A DNA stretch of 64,000 bases from Burkholderia sp. D-99 (GCF_011605345.1 NZ_JAAOXM010000011.1:186001-250000); one strand, 5' to 3'. Counted from the first letter of the stretch, positions 36,644 to 45,427 are shown. The notes: generated by a model not told the origin, from the letters alone. Made by a program: numbers and translations.

Positions 36644-37243
36644 CTAACGGCTCTCGCTCTGATACGAAACAATCGTCTTTTCCAGCGCGGCCCACGTGAG
36701 GCGCACGGCGTCCGGCGAATGCAGGAAGCGTGCGTCGTGATGCAGGCCGAGCGTGAAGCTGTACAACTCGAAGAGCATCAGGTCCGGATCCGTATCCGCA
36801 CGCAGATGGCCTTCTTCTTTCGCCTGCGAAATGGCACGCAGCATCGCGGCACGCCAGGCCGTCACGCTCGCGATCAACTGCTCGCGCACGGGGCTGTCAG
36901 GCCGGTCGTCGTACTCGACGGCACCGCTGATGTAGATGCATCCGGTCGTCACCTCCTGGATGCGCTTCTCCGTCCAGCGGGCCAGCATCGCCCGAAGGCG
37001 CGGCAAGCCTCGCGACTCGCGCAGGCTCGGAAAGAACACCTCGTTTTCGAAACGATGGTGATACTCGCGGACGACCTCGACCTGCAGGTCTTCACGCGAT
37101 CCGAAGTGCGCGAACACGCCGCTCTTGCTCATCTGCATGCGTTCGGCCAACAGGCCGATCGTCAGCCCCTCCAGCCCGTCACGGCTGGCGAGGTCCAAAG
37201 CAGCTTCAAGTATCGCGGCACGCGTCTGTTCGCCTTTTCGCAT
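36644..37243 (-). CDS. TetR/AcrR family regulator of the beta-oxidation operon
   Basis: A 199-residue repressor-type protein. The N-terminal helix-turn-helix covers residues 5-55: RAAILEAALDLASRDGLEGL, then TIGLLAERMQMSKSGVFAHF. The C-terminal ligand domain ends in the usual helical bundle. It is first in a co-directional cluster with acyl-CoA dehydrogenase, FadN-type enzyme, thiolase and crotonase, so autoregulation together with the operon is expected. The ligand is probably an acyl-CoA, by analogy with other TetR fatty-acid regulators; that is inference. A promoter and operator-like palindrome lie just upstream. Confidence 0.93.
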   Translation of the reverse strand: MRKGEQTRAAILEAALDLASRDGLEGLTIGLLAERMQMSKSGVFAHFGSREDLQVEVVREYHHRFENEVFFPSLRESRGLPRLRAMLARWTEKRIQEVTTGCIYISGAVEYDDRPDSPVREQLIASVTAWRAAMLRAISQAKEEGHLRADTDPDLMLFELYSFTLGLHHDARFLHSPDAVRLTWAALEKTIVSYQSESR

Positions 37244-37267
37244 AGCTATTTCTGTAACCGTTCGGGG

Positions 37268-37285
37268 GTTCGAATAAAATCGAAC
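37268..37285 (-). promoter_or_regulatory. Operator-like palindrome before the TetR gene
   Basis: GTTCGA (37268-37273) and TCGAAC (37280-37285) are perfect inverted arms around ATAAAA. The element lies between the predicted transcription start (about 37288) and the TetR ATG at 37243. That is where a repressor would block the whole operon. Confidence 0.6.
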
Positions 37286-37294
37286 GGCCGTACT

Positions 37295-37323
37295 ATTATT
37301 GAGTGCGGCCGCTCGCGAAACAA
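37295..37323 (-). promoter_or_regulatory. Predicted sigma-70 promoter of the TetR-fad operon
   Basis: On the minus strand, TTGTTT (37318-37323) and AATAAT (37295-37300) are separated by exactly 17 bases. This would place the start near 37288, just ahead of the palindrome at 37268-37285. Confidence 0.55.
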
Positions 37324-37443
37324 GGAAATTATTAGAAACCGGTGTCTAACCGAGCCGCTATTTTGCGCGATTCCGGCGGGACCGGAGCGGCTTTTCCGCA
37401 CGAACGTGCGGACAGATATTTTGAAGCAAACGCTTAGTCTGCG

Positions 37444-38718
37444 TCAGTCGTAACCACCGACCGTCAACGCCTTCATCACGACGCGATACGCCGTATAGGC
37501 GAGCCAGTTCAGCATGCGTTCGATGCGCGGGCGCGCAGCGAACCGGGCGGGGTCGATTTCCCGGCCGTCGGCGAACGCGGCCGCGATCGCGTCGCGCAGT
37601 TCGTTCGTGACAGCATCGTAGCGCACCAGCACGACATTCGCCTCATTGTTCAACATCAGGCTCAGCGCGTCCAGGTTCGACGAGCCGACCGTCGCCCAGT
37701 TGTCGTCGATCACGGCCACCTTGCCGTGCAGCATCGTCTTGTCGTACTCGGCCACACGCACGCCCGCGCGCAGCAGCGCGTGATACAGGAACGGCACGGC
37801 CGTATCGAGCGCCGCGAACTCCTTGCGGCCGATCAGGATCCGCACGTCGACGCCGCGCCGCGCGGCGCCCGTCAGCGCACGGCGCAGCTTGCGCCCCGGC
37901 ATGAAGTACGGATTGGCAAGCAGAATCCGCTGGCGCGCCTGGCCGATCGCCGCGAGATACGCCTTCTCGATCGCGCGGCGATTCACGACGTTGTCGCGCG
38001 CGACGAACGCGACGCTCGCCTCCGTCACGACCCGCAGCGCGCCGGCCTTGACCCACCGATGGCTGCGCATCCAGCGCCGGAACATCTCCGGGAACGCTTC
38101 CCCGCCATGCAGCCCGGCCGCGTATTGCGCATACGGCTTGTGGCCGAACATGATCCGGTGCCACTGCAACTCGAATGCGGCGCGCACGTCGGATACCGCG
38201 GGCCCCGCCATCTCGACCGCGAAATCCCAGCGCGGAAACGGCAGCGTCGTGCCGTTCTGCGCGTAGTCGTCGATGATGTTGATGCCGCCGCAGAACGCGA
38301 CCGCGTGATCGATCACCGCGAGCTTGCGATGCGTGCGCGAGAAGCCGAAACGGCCGAACAGGAAACGGTTGTAGATGCAGTGCTCGACGCCGGCCGCCAC
38401 CCACGTGTCGAACAACGGCAGGCGTGCGGTGCCGATGCCGTCGGTAATCACGCGCACTCGGACGCCGCGCTGCACGGCGCGGATCAGTGCGTCCGACACC
38501 GGCCGGCCGGCCGCGTCGTCGCAGAAGATGTAGGTTTCGAGCATCACCTGCTCGCGGGCGGCATCGATCCGCTCGATCAGTGCCCGGAAGAATGCGCCGC
38601 CGCCCTCGCACAGCCGCACGGTGTTGCCCGACGTGAAGGCGAGCCGCGACGCGGAACCGCGCTCCTGCAGGAACATCTGCCGCAATTGCGCGAAGCGCTT
38701 GCGGGCTTCCGCGGTCAT
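37444..38718 (-). CDS. clsB: Cardiolipin synthase ClsB-type phospholipase D protein
   Basis: A 424-residue PLD-superfamily enzyme. Two HKD motifs are present, HRKLAVIDHAVAFCGGIN near residue 140 and HGKVAVIDDNWATVGSSNLD near 325; both have the trailing G..N. There are no N-terminal membrane helices, which fits ClsB/YbhO rather than ClsA. It makes cardiolipin or phosphatidylglycerol at the inner membrane. ATG 38718 overlaps the nudB stop by four bases (ATGA), indicating translational coupling. The longer frame upstream lies within nudB. Confidence 0.92.
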   Translation of the reverse strand: MTAEARKRFAQLRQMFLQERGSASRLAFTSGNTVRLCEGGGAFFRALIERIDAAREQVMLETYIFCDDAAGRPVSDALIRAVQRGVRVRVITDGIGTARLPLFDTWVAAGVEHCIYNRFLFGRFGFSRTHRKLAVIDHAVAFCGGINIIDDYAQNGTTLPFPRWDFAVEMAGPAVSDVRAAFELQWHRIMFGHKPYAQYAAGLHGGEAFPEMFRRWMRSHRWVKAGALRVVTEASVAFVARDNVVNRRAIEKAYLAAIGQARQRILLANPYFMPGRKLRRALTGAARRGVDVRILIGRKEFAALDTAVPFLYHALLRAGVRVAEYDKTMLHGKVAVIDDNWATVGSSNLDALSLMLNNEANVVLVRYDAVTNELRDAIAAAFADGREIDPARFAARPRIERMLNWLAYTAYRVVMKALTVGGYD

Positions 38719-39209
38719 GCGGACGAGCCGTGCGGCGCGCGCGAGAGTGCCACGCGCGCGGGCAATTGCAGGATCGCCTCGGCATTGGACGGCGAGAAGC
38801 AGCGCGCGGCCGCCTCGCGGAACGGCAGCCACGCATGGTCGACATGCTCGCGCGGCGACAGCGTCACGCTGACGCGATGCGGCACACACAGGCCGAACCA
38901 GTGCTCGGTGTTGCGCGTAACGCCCGGTGCATAGCGGTGCAGGTATTGCGGATAGATCGTGTATTCGATCCGGTGGCGCCAGTCGACGAGCGCGCTGGCC
39001 GGCACGTCCAACGTGCCGATCGCGATGCCGGTTTCCTCGGCCACTTCGCGCGCGGCGGTGAGCGCGAGCGGCTCGTCGAGCGCGTCCTTCGAGCCGGTCA
39101 CCGATTGCCAGAAATCGGGCTGGTCGGCACGCTTGATCACGAGCACATCGAGGTCGGGCGTGTAGATCACGACAAGAACGGATTCGGGAATTTTCGGCGG
39201 CTTCGTCAT
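38715..39209 (-). CDS. nudB: Dihydroneopterin triphosphate diphosphatase
   Basis: A 164-residue Nudix hydrolase for folate biosynthesis, removing pyrophosphate from dihydroneopterin triphosphate. The Nudix box is recognisable as GSKDALDEPL followed by AAREVAEETGI (about residues 42-62). PESVLVVIYTPDLDVLVIKR opens the fold, and the family-typical EHWFGLCVP block follows. It is coupled to clsB by a four-base overlap, and is separated from aspS by a terminator, so the two genes likely have their own promoter in 39210-39290. Confidence 0.92.
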   Translation of the reverse strand: MTKPPKIPESVLVVIYTPDLDVLVIKRADQPDFWQSVTGSKDALDEPLALTAAREVAEETGIAIGTLDVPASALVDWRHRIEYTIYPQYLHRYAPGVTRNTEHWFGLCVPHRVSVTLSPREHVDHAWLPFREAAARCFSPSNAEAILQLPARVALSRAPHGSSA

Positions 39210-39290
39210 CTTTGTTTCATGCAACACAGGGCCGCGCGCCGGGCACAGGCTCCGAACGGGCGGCAAGTGCTGCGACTGTACCGCAAAAAA

Positions 39291-39320
39291 CGAAAAAGGC
39301 GCATCGCTGCGCCTTTTTCG
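39291..39320 (-). terminator. Intrinsic terminator after aspS
   Basis: A 12-base perfect stem, CGAAAAAGGCGC and its complement, around ATCGCT. On the minus strand it is followed by TTTTTT (complement of the A-run at 39285-39290). It sits 52 bases after the aspS stop and before nudB. Confidence 0.9.
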
Positions 39321-39372
39321 TGGGTACCGTGTGCGCGTCGCCGCACACACGACCGGTTTTGCGAGAGGCGCG

Positions 39373-41175
39373 TTACGCCTTCGGCTGTTCCGGCTGACGC
39401 AGGCGGATGTGCAGTTCGCGCAGCTGACGCTCGTCGACCGGGCTCGGCGCTTGCGTGAGCAGATCCTGCGCACGCTGCGTCTTCGGGAACGCGATCACGT
39501 CGCGGATCGAATCGGCGCCGGCCATCATCGTGACGATGCGGTCGAGACCGAATGCGATACCGCCGTGCGGCGGCGCGCCGTACTGCAGCGCGTCCAGCAG
39601 GAAGCCGAACTTCAGCTGAGCCTCTTCCGCGCCGATCTTCAGTGCGCGGAACACCTTGCTCTGCACTTCCTCCTGGTAGATACGCACCGAGCCGCCGCCG
39701 ATTTCCCAGCCGTTCAGCACCATGTCGTATGCCTTCGCGAGGCAGCGGCCCGGGTCGGTCTCGAGGTACTCGAGGTGCTCGTCCTTCGGGCTCGTGAACG
39801 GGTGGTGCGCAGCGACGTAGCGTGCATCTTCGTCGTCGTATTCGAACATCGGGAAGTCGACGACCCACAGCGGCTTCCAGCCGGCCTGGACGAGGCCGTT
39901 CGCCTTGCCGAATTCCGAATGGCCGATCTTCAGGCGCAGCGCGCCGAGGCTGTCGTTGACGACCTTCGCGCGGTCGGCCGCGAAGAAGATGATGTCGCCG
40001 TCTTCTGCGCCCGTGCGCTCGAGGATCGCCGCGATCGATGCGTCGTGCAGGTTCTTGACGATCGGGCTCTGCAGGCCGTCACGACCCTTCGCCTTCTCGT
40101 TGACCTTGATCCATGCGAGGCCCTTCGCGCCATAGATGCGCACGAATTCGGTGTAGCCGTCGATGTCGCCACGCGACAGCTCGCTGCCCTTCGGCACGCG
40201 CAGCGCCGCGACACGGCCGTCCTTCGCGTTGGCCGGCGTGCTGAACACCTTGAAGTCGACGTCCTTCATCGCGTCGGTCAGCTCGGTGAATTCGAGCTGC
40301 ACGCGCAGGTCCGGCTTGTCCGAACCAAAACGCGCCATCGCTTCCGAATACGGCATCACCGGGAATTTCGCGTCGAGCTCGACGTCGATCGTCGTCTTGA
40401 AGATGTGACGGATCATGTCTTCGAACAGGTCACGGATTTCCTGCTCGCCGAGGAACGACGTCTCGCAGTCGATCTGCGTGAATTCCGGCTGACGGTCGGC
40501 GCGAAGGTCTTCGTCGCGGAAGCACTTGGTGATCTGGTAGTAACGGTCGAAGTTCGCGACCATCAGCAGCTGCTTGAACAGCTGCGGCGACTGCGGCAGC
40601 GCGAAGAACTGGCCGGCGTTCACGCGCGACGGCACGAGGTAGTCGCGCGCGCCTTCCGGCGTGCTCTTCGTGAGCATCGGCGTTTCGATGTCGATGAAGC
40701 CCTGCTCGTCGAGGTACTTGCGCGCCTCGATCGCGACGCGGTAGCGCAGGCGCAGGTTGTGCTGCATCTGCGGACGGCGCAGGTCGAGCACGCGGTGCGT
40801 GAGGCGCGTCGTTTCCGACAGGTTGTCGTCGTCGAGCTGGAACGGCGGCGTGACCGACGCGTTCAGCACGTTCAGTTCGTGGCACAGCACTTCGATCTTG
40901 CCGCTCTTCAGGCCGGCGTTGACCGTGCCTTCCGGACGGTTGCGCACGAGGCCCTTGATCTGCACGCAGAACTCGTTGCGCACGCCTTCGGCGGTCGCGA
41001 ACATTTCCGCGCGATCCGGGTCGCACACCACCTGCACGAGGCCTTCACGATCGCGCAGGTCGATGAAGATCACACCGCCGTGATCGCGGCGGCGCTGCAC
41101 CCAGCCGCACAGCGACACGGTTTGGCCCAGCAGGTGTTCGGTCACGAGACCGCAGTATTCAGTACGCATCGACAT
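39373..41175 (-). CDS. aspS: Aspartyl-tRNA synthetase, probably nondiscriminating
   Basis: A 600-residue bacterial-type class II synthetase. The OB-fold anticodon domain holds LCGWVQRRRDHGGVIFIDLR. Motif 2 (CFRDEDLRADRQPEFTQID) and the C-terminal GLDRIVTMMAGADSIRDVIA block are standard, and the GAD insertion domain separates them. The residue after RRRD is His, where Escherichia coli has Leu30; His here is linked in Pseudomonas to an enzyme that also charges tRNA-Asn for GatCAB. ATG 41175 or the next ATG (41169) could start it. It follows a DUF502 gene by 67 bases. Confidence 0.97.
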   Translation of the reverse strand: MSMRTEYCGLVTEHLLGQTVSLCGWVQRRRDHGGVIFIDLRDREGLVQVVCDPDRAEMFATAEGVRNEFCVQIKGLVRNRPEGTVNAGLKSGKIEVLCHELNVLNASVTPPFQLDDDNLSETTRLTHRVLDLRRPQMQHNLRLRYRVAIEARKYLDEQGFIDIETPMLTKSTPEGARDYLVPSRVNAGQFFALPQSPQLFKQLLMVANFDRYYQITKCFRDEDLRADRQPEFTQIDCETSFLGEQEIRDLFEDMIRHIFKTTIDVELDAKFPVMPYSEAMARFGSDKPDLRVQLEFTELTDAMKDVDFKVFSTPANAKDGRVAALRVPKGSELSRGDIDGYTEFVRIYGAKGLAWIKVNEKAKGRDGLQSPIVKNLHDASIAAILERTGAEDGDIIFFAADRAKVVNDSLGALRLKIGHSEFGKANGLVQAGWKPLWVVDFPMFEYDDEDARYVAAHHPFTSPKDEHLEYLETDPGRCLAKAYDMVLNGWEIGGGSVRIYQEEVQSKVFRALKIGAEEAQLKFGFLLDALQYGAPPHGGIAFGLDRIVTMMAGADSIRDVIAFPKTQRAQDLLTQAPSPVDERQLRELHIRLRQPEQPKA

Positions 41176-41242
41176 GATGTTTGCTTTCGTTCGGTTTGAT
41201 CAACGGGCGCCGCAACGCGCGGCCCGGGCGATGATTCTTTAC

Positions 41243-41893
41243 TTACAGCGGCGGCTCGACGGGGCGGCGGGCGGGCGCCGGAGCCGGCGCCGGGGGCGCC
41301 ACGACGCCCATCGAGACGATGTACTTCAGCGCGGCATCGACCGACATGTCGAGTTCGATGACTTCGCTCTTCGGCAGCATCAGGAAGAAGCCCGACGTCG
41401 GGTTCGGTGTCGTCGGAATATAGACGCTCACGTATTCTTCCGTCAGATGATTGAGCACGTCGCCGCCCGGCGTGCCGGTCAGAAACGCGATCGTATACGA
41501 GCCGCGACGCGGGTATTCGATCAGCAGCGCCTTGCGGAACGCGTTGCCGCTGCTCGACAGCAGCGTGTCCGACACCTGCTTGACGCTCGTGTAGATCGGC
41601 CCGACGACCGGGATGTGACGCACCACGGCGTTCCACCACGTGACGAGCTTCTGGCCGATGAAGTTCCGCGTGGCCAGCCCGACGACGAAGATGAACGCGA
41701 GCGTCAGCACCGCGCCGATCCCCGGCAGGTGGAAGCCGAGCAGCCGCTCGGGCTGCCACGATTCGGGCAGCAGGAGCAGTGTCTGGTCCATCGTGCCGAT
41801 GATGAGACCGAGCACCCACAGCGTGATCGCGAGCGGGACGAGAACCAGCAGGCCGGTCAGAAACACCGATTTCAGGGTCGTCTTTTTCATCAT
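41243..41893 (-). CDS. DUF502 family membrane protein
   Basis: A 216-residue inner-membrane protein. Two hydrophobic segments are visible, VFLTGLLVLVPLAITLWVLG (about residues 10-30) and GIGAVLTLAFIFVVGLATRN (about 55-75). The conserved VPVVGPIYTSVKQVSDTLLS follows, and then GDVLNHLTEEYVSVYIPTTP and NPTSGFFLMLP, hallmarks of DUF502. The tail is Pro/Ala-rich. The function is unknown; the gene is commonly next to fmdB-like and aspS genes in Betaproteobacteria. ATG at 41893 or 41890. Confidence 0.9.
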   Translation of the reverse strand: MMKKTTLKSVFLTGLLVLVPLAITLWVLGLIIGTMDQTLLLLPESWQPERLLGFHLPGIGAVLTLAFIFVVGLATRNFIGQKLVTWWNAVVRHIPVVGPIYTSVKQVSDTLLSSSGNAFRKALLIEYPRRGSYTIAFLTGTPGGDVLNHLTEEYVSVYIPTTPNPTSGFFLMLPKSEVIELDMSVDAALKYIVSMGVVAPPAPAPAPARRPVEPPL

Positions 41894-41954
41894 CTGCCGT
41901 CAATGAACCGCGCCGGCGGCGCGGGTTGGTCGCAGCCCGGCCGGGCCGCGACGG

Positions 41955-42302
41955 TCAACTGCTGGCGGCGGGCGCTGCAGCCGGGGCGGGCGCAGCGCTC
42001 GTCGTCGTGCTTTCGGAACTGCTCGATGCAGCCGGCGCGGCCGCGGCAGGCGCGGCTTCCGCCGGTGCGGCCGGGGCTGCATCGCCCGTCGCAGTCGCCG
42101 GCGCGCTTGCGCCGCCCGAACCACCGCGGAAATCGGTGACATACCACCCCGAGCCCTTCAACTGGAAGCCCGCAGCGGTGACCTGCTTGCGAAATGCATC
42201 CTTCCCGCATTCCGGGCACTGCGACAGCGGCGCGTCGCTCATCTTCTGGAGCACGTCCTTCGCGAAACCACACGCTTCGCATCGATAGGCGTAGATCGGC
42301 AT
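41955..42302 (-). CDS. FmdB family zinc-ribbon protein
   Basis: A 115-residue small protein. It starts MPIYAYRCEACGFAKDVLQK and has two CxxC knuckles (CEAC and CPEC), the FmdB zinc ribbon (residues 1-45). KGSGWYVTDFRGG follows, then an Ala/Pro-rich low-complexity tail of about 45 residues. FmdB was named for a regulator of formamidase expression; the role of these short proteins is uncertain. ATG 42302 is chosen because it begins exactly at the conserved MPIYAY. It is upstream of DUF502 and aspS in the same direction. Confidence 0.9.
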   Translation of the reverse strand: MPIYAYRCEACGFAKDVLQKMSDAPLSQCPECGKDAFRKQVTAAGFQLKGSGWYVTDFRGGSGGASAPATATGDAAPAAPAEAAPAAAAPAASSSSESTTTSAAPAPAAAPAASS

Positions 42303-42397
42303 GATATTTTTCCCGCGGAAACTGGAAACGGCTTGCAAAACCTTGAATTATAGCCGAAACCCTGCCGCGCTCCGGCAATGGCCGCGACACCCGCGCA

Positions 42398-43030
42398 TCA
42401 GCGGCGGCGCCATGTGAGCCAGCGCTCGTGCCCTTCGAACACGGGCAGCGAATCGGCCACCGGCAAATCCTCGATCAGTTCGAAGTGCGGCGTGAGCAGC
42501 GCATCGAGTTCGGCGCGTTCGATTCCGAACGGCGGCCCCTTCGGTTTCGCCATCAGGAAGAAATAACCTGCCAGCAATCCGTCGGCGGGCAGCAGCTCGG
42601 CCATGCGTGCCGCATAGCCGGCGCGCATGGCCGGCGGCAGCGCGCACAGGAACGCTCGCTCGTACACCCACTGCACGTCGAACGGCGGCCGGTATGCAAA
42701 GAAATCGGCCTGCTCGACGACGTCCGCATGCGCGCCGAGTTGCGCTTGCGCGGCAGCCACCGCCTGCGCGGCGAAATCGATCGCACGCACGGGCCAGCCG
42801 GCCTGCGCGAGCCACCCGGCCTCTTGCGCACTGCCGCAGCCGGGGATCAGCACGGCGCACGGCTCGAGCCGGTGCGCGAACACACGAAAACCGTCAGGTA
42901 CGCCACCGAATTCCCATGGCGTCACGCCCCGTTCGAAACGCTCGTCCCAGAACGATGGGTCACCGGGGTCACGCGTCGCGAAATCGGCGGCGGGCGGCAC
43001 ATTCGGCTTCGGTTGTTTCGGATCGGACAT
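42398..43030 (-). CDS. TPMT-family (thiopurine S-methyltransferase-like) SAM methyltransferase
   Basis: A 210-residue methyltransferase. FWDERFERGVTPWEFGGVPD is the conserved TPMT-family lead, and VLIPGCGSAQEAGWLAQAGW is the SAM-binding glycine motif. FDVQWVYERAFLCALPP is the post-motif block, and LEDGLL-like LPADGLLAGYFFLM follows. Substrates of bacterial members include selenium and thiol compounds, but none can be assigned. ATG 43030 has AAAGGAGCTGGGCG upstream. It starts 17 bases after ubiB. Confidence 0.88.
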   Translation of the reverse strand: MSDPKQPKPNVPPAADFATRDPGDPSFWDERFERGVTPWEFGGVPDGFRVFAHRLEPCAVLIPGCGSAQEAGWLAQAGWPVRAIDFAAQAVAAAQAQLGAHADVVEQADFFAYRPPFDVQWVYERAFLCALPPAMRAGYAARMAELLPADGLLAGYFFLMAKPKGPPFGIERAELDALLTPHFELIEDLPVADSLPVFEGHERWLTWRRR

Positions 43031-43047
43031 CGCCCAGCTCCTTTCGG

Positions 43048-44625
43048 TCATCCGCCGTACGCGAGCGCGAGCAGCACGCGCGCGACGAGCGCTCCGACGC
43101 CGACGGCGAGGCCGAAGATCAGCAACGCCTGCAGCAGCCGGTTCGTCCGCTTCTGCTCGACGAGAATCTGGCGCATCAGGTCCTCGCTCGCCGCGCGCGG
43201 CGCGTCATGGCGCGCCGCCATCGCGTGATGGATCAGGCGCGGCAGCTGCGGCAGCGTCTTGCTCCACTGCGGCGCCTCGACCTTGAAGCGCTCGTACCAG
43301 CCGCGCAGGCCGATCTGCTCGGTCATCCAGCGCTCGAGGTACGGCTTCGCGGTCTTCCACAGGTCGAGTTCGGGGTCGAGCGAGCGGCCGAGCCCCTCGA
43401 CGTTCAGCATCGTCTTCTGCAGCAGCACGAGCTGCGGCTGGATCTCGACGTTGAAGCGGCGCGACGTCGAGAACAGGCGCATCAGCACCTGGCCGAGCGA
43501 AATATCTTTCAGCGCCCGGTCGAAATACGGCTCGCACACCGCGCGAATCGCGCTTTCGAGTTCCTCGACGCGCGTCTCGGGCGGCACCCAGCCCGATTCG
43601 AGGTGGAGCGTCGCGACGCGGTGGTAGTCGCGCTTGAAGAACGCGAGGAAGTTCTGCGCGAGGTAGTTCTTGTCGAAATCGGACAGCGCACCGACGATCC
43701 CGAAATCGAGCGCGACGTAGCGGCCGAAGGTGCTCGGATCGAGGCTCACCTGGATGTTGCCCGGGTGCATGTCCGCATGGAAGAAGCCATCGCGAAACAC
43801 CTGCGTGAAGAAAATCTCGACGCCTTCGCGCGCGAGCTTCTTGATGTCGACCCCGGCCGAGCGCAGCGTCTCGACCTGGCTGATCGGCACGCCGGTCATG
43901 CGCTCCATCACGAGCACCTGCGACGTCGAGAAATCCCAGAACATCTCGGGCACGAGCAGCAGGTCGAGGCCCGCGAAGTTGCGGCGCAACTGGCTGCCGT
44001 TGGCGGCCTCGCGCATCAGGTCGAGCTCGTCGTGCAGGTACTTGTCGAATTCGGCGACGACCTCGCGCGGCTTCAGGCGCCGGCCGTCGGCCCACATGCG
44101 CTCGGTCCAGATCGCGATGTCGCGCATCAGCGCGAGGTCGGAGTCGATCACGGACAGCATGTTCGGGCGCAGCACCTTCACGGCGACGGCCTTGCCCGCG
44201 TGCACGCCCTGCTTGAGCTTCGCGAAATGCACCTGCGCGATCGACGCGCTAGCGACCGGCTCGCGCTCGAATTCGTCGAACAGCTCGTCGACCGGCGCAC
44301 CGAGCGACTTCTCGATGATCCCGATCGCGACCGCCGAATCGAACGGCGGCACCTGGTCCTGCAGCTTTGCGAGTTCGTTCGCGAAATCGACCGACAGCAG
44401 GTCGCGGCGCGTCGACAGCACCTGGCCGAACTTCACGAAGATCGGGCCGAGGCTTTCGAGCGCGTGGCGCAGCCGCACGGCAGGCGGATCGGAATAACGG
44501 CGGCCGATCGTCGTGATCCGCAGCAGCAGCTTCACGCGCCGGTCGTCGATCCGGGACAGCATCACTTCGTCGAGACCAAAGCGGATGACGGTGTAAACAA
44601 TCTTGATGAAACGGAAAATGCGCAT
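43048..44625 (-). CDS. ubiB: Ubiquinone biosynthesis atypical kinase UbiB
   Basis: A 525-residue ABC1/ADCK-type protein kinase-like ATPase required for ubiquinone synthesis. GPIFVKFGQVLSTRRDLLSV contains the family-defining KxGQ motif near residue 70. VAVKVLRPNM has the ATP-binding Lys, HADMHPGN the catalytic loop and ALDFGIVG the metal-binding loop. Two C-terminal membrane helices (LLQALLIFGLAVGVGALVA and the last dozen residues) anchor it in the inner membrane. It starts 12 bases after ubiJ, so the two are cotranscribed. Confidence 0.97.
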   Translation of the reverse strand: MRIFRFIKIVYTVIRFGLDEVMLSRIDDRRVKLLLRITTIGRRYSDPPAVRLRHALESLGPIFVKFGQVLSTRRDLLSVDFANELAKLQDQVPPFDSAVAIGIIEKSLGAPVDELFDEFEREPVASASIAQVHFAKLKQGVHAGKAVAVKVLRPNMLSVIDSDLALMRDIAIWTERMWADGRRLKPREVVAEFDKYLHDELDLMREAANGSQLRRNFAGLDLLLVPEMFWDFSTSQVLVMERMTGVPISQVETLRSAGVDIKKLAREGVEIFFTQVFRDGFFHADMHPGNIQVSLDPSTFGRYVALDFGIVGALSDFDKNYLAQNFLAFFKRDYHRVATLHLESGWVPPETRVEELESAIRAVCEPYFDRALKDISLGQVLMRLFSTSRRFNVEIQPQLVLLQKTMLNVEGLGRSLDPELDLWKTAKPYLERWMTEQIGLRGWYERFKVEAPQWSKTLPQLPRLIHHAMAARHDAPRAASEDLMRQILVEQKRTNRLLQALLIFGLAVGVGALVARVLLALAYGG

Positions 44626-44637
44626 GCCCTGCGGCCC

Positions 44638-45264
44638 TCAGTGCGCGCCGCGCGGGCCGGAACCCGTGCGCGCGCCGATTTTTTGTTCGAGTCGCTCGAC
44701 CCGCTTTTCGACCCGTGCAAGCGCATCGCGTGCGCGCGCCAGTTCGGCATCGAAGCCGCCGAGCGACGTGCGCCGGACGACTTGCGGGTTTTCGTCGAGC
44801 CAGTATTCTGCGACGGAATCAAGCACGTTGCGGCCGGTGCGTCGTGCGCGCGCGCCAGCGTCGCGCACGACCGTCGCGATCCGGAATGCCGCCGCGTCGC
44901 CGACCAGCTTCGCGAGATCTTCTTCAGGTTCCCAGCGCAGGTGCTCGGCCAGCTTCGCGATCTGCGTCGCGAACTCCGCGTCGCCCTCGATCTTCACGTG
45001 CTTCATCACGGCCGCCTGGCCGCCCTGCAGGAACGCGGCGACCGTGTCGCCCGCGAGCGCGATCGACACGTCGACCTGTTGCGCATCGTGCGCGTCGACG
45101 GCCGACAGATAACCGTCGGGCTGCACCAGCAGCGTGAGCGTAACGGGAGGCACGTCGATCCGGGCAGTCTTGCCCGCATACGGAATCAGGCGGTCGCGCG
45201 CCCACGATTCGCGGGCGAGCAGGTGATTGACAGCAGCAGCAAAAGGCTTGGCGGCAAAGGTCAT
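44638..45264 (-). CDS. ubiJ: Ubiquinone biosynthesis accessory factor UbiJ
   Basis: A 208-residue SCP2-type lipid-binding protein that with UbiK helps the soluble Ubi complex hold its lipid substrates. It begins MTFAAKPFAAAVNHLLARES. The SCP2 fold covers about residues 25-125 (VSIALAGDTVAAFLQGGQAA), and LAEHLRWEPEEDLAKLVGDA is the family-typical C-terminal block. A helical, possibly coiled tail ends in ARVEKRVERLEQKIGAR. A strong terminator hairpin ends only 13 bases before its ATG, and no clear ribosome site fits between them. Confidence 0.93.
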   Translation of the reverse strand: MTFAAKPFAAAVNHLLARESWARDRLIPYAGKTARIDVPPVTLTLLVQPDGYLSAVDAHDAQQVDVSIALAGDTVAAFLQGGQAAVMKHVKIEGDAEFATQIAKLAEHLRWEPEEDLAKLVGDAAAFRIATVVRDAGARARRTGRNVLDSVAEYWLDENPQVVRRTSLGGFDAELARARDALARVEKRVERLEQKIGARTGSGPRGAH

Positions 45265-45277
45265 CGGGCTGGGAAAG

Positions 45278-45313
45278 AAAAAACCCGCGCAGGCCGGGCG
45301 CCCACGCGGGTTT
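45278..45313 (-). terminator. Intrinsic terminator between Tim44-domain gene and ubiJ
   Basis: On the minus strand AAACCCGCG pairs with CGCGGGTTT around a GC-rich loop, followed by six T residues (complement of 45278-45283). It lies about 115 bases after the Tim44-domain gene and 13 bases before ubiJ. A TACAAT (complement of 45316-45321) stands just upstream, so transcripts from there would begin with this hairpin. Confidence 0.88.
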
Positions 45314-45427
45314 CTATTGTAACGTCGGATCGATGGCAGGCCGCGGCCAACCGCACACCCGGGCGGCAAGCGGTCGCAGTGCGGCGGCCGTTGCCCGGGA
45401 GTCCGGCGGCGCGGCCGCCGGCCACGC

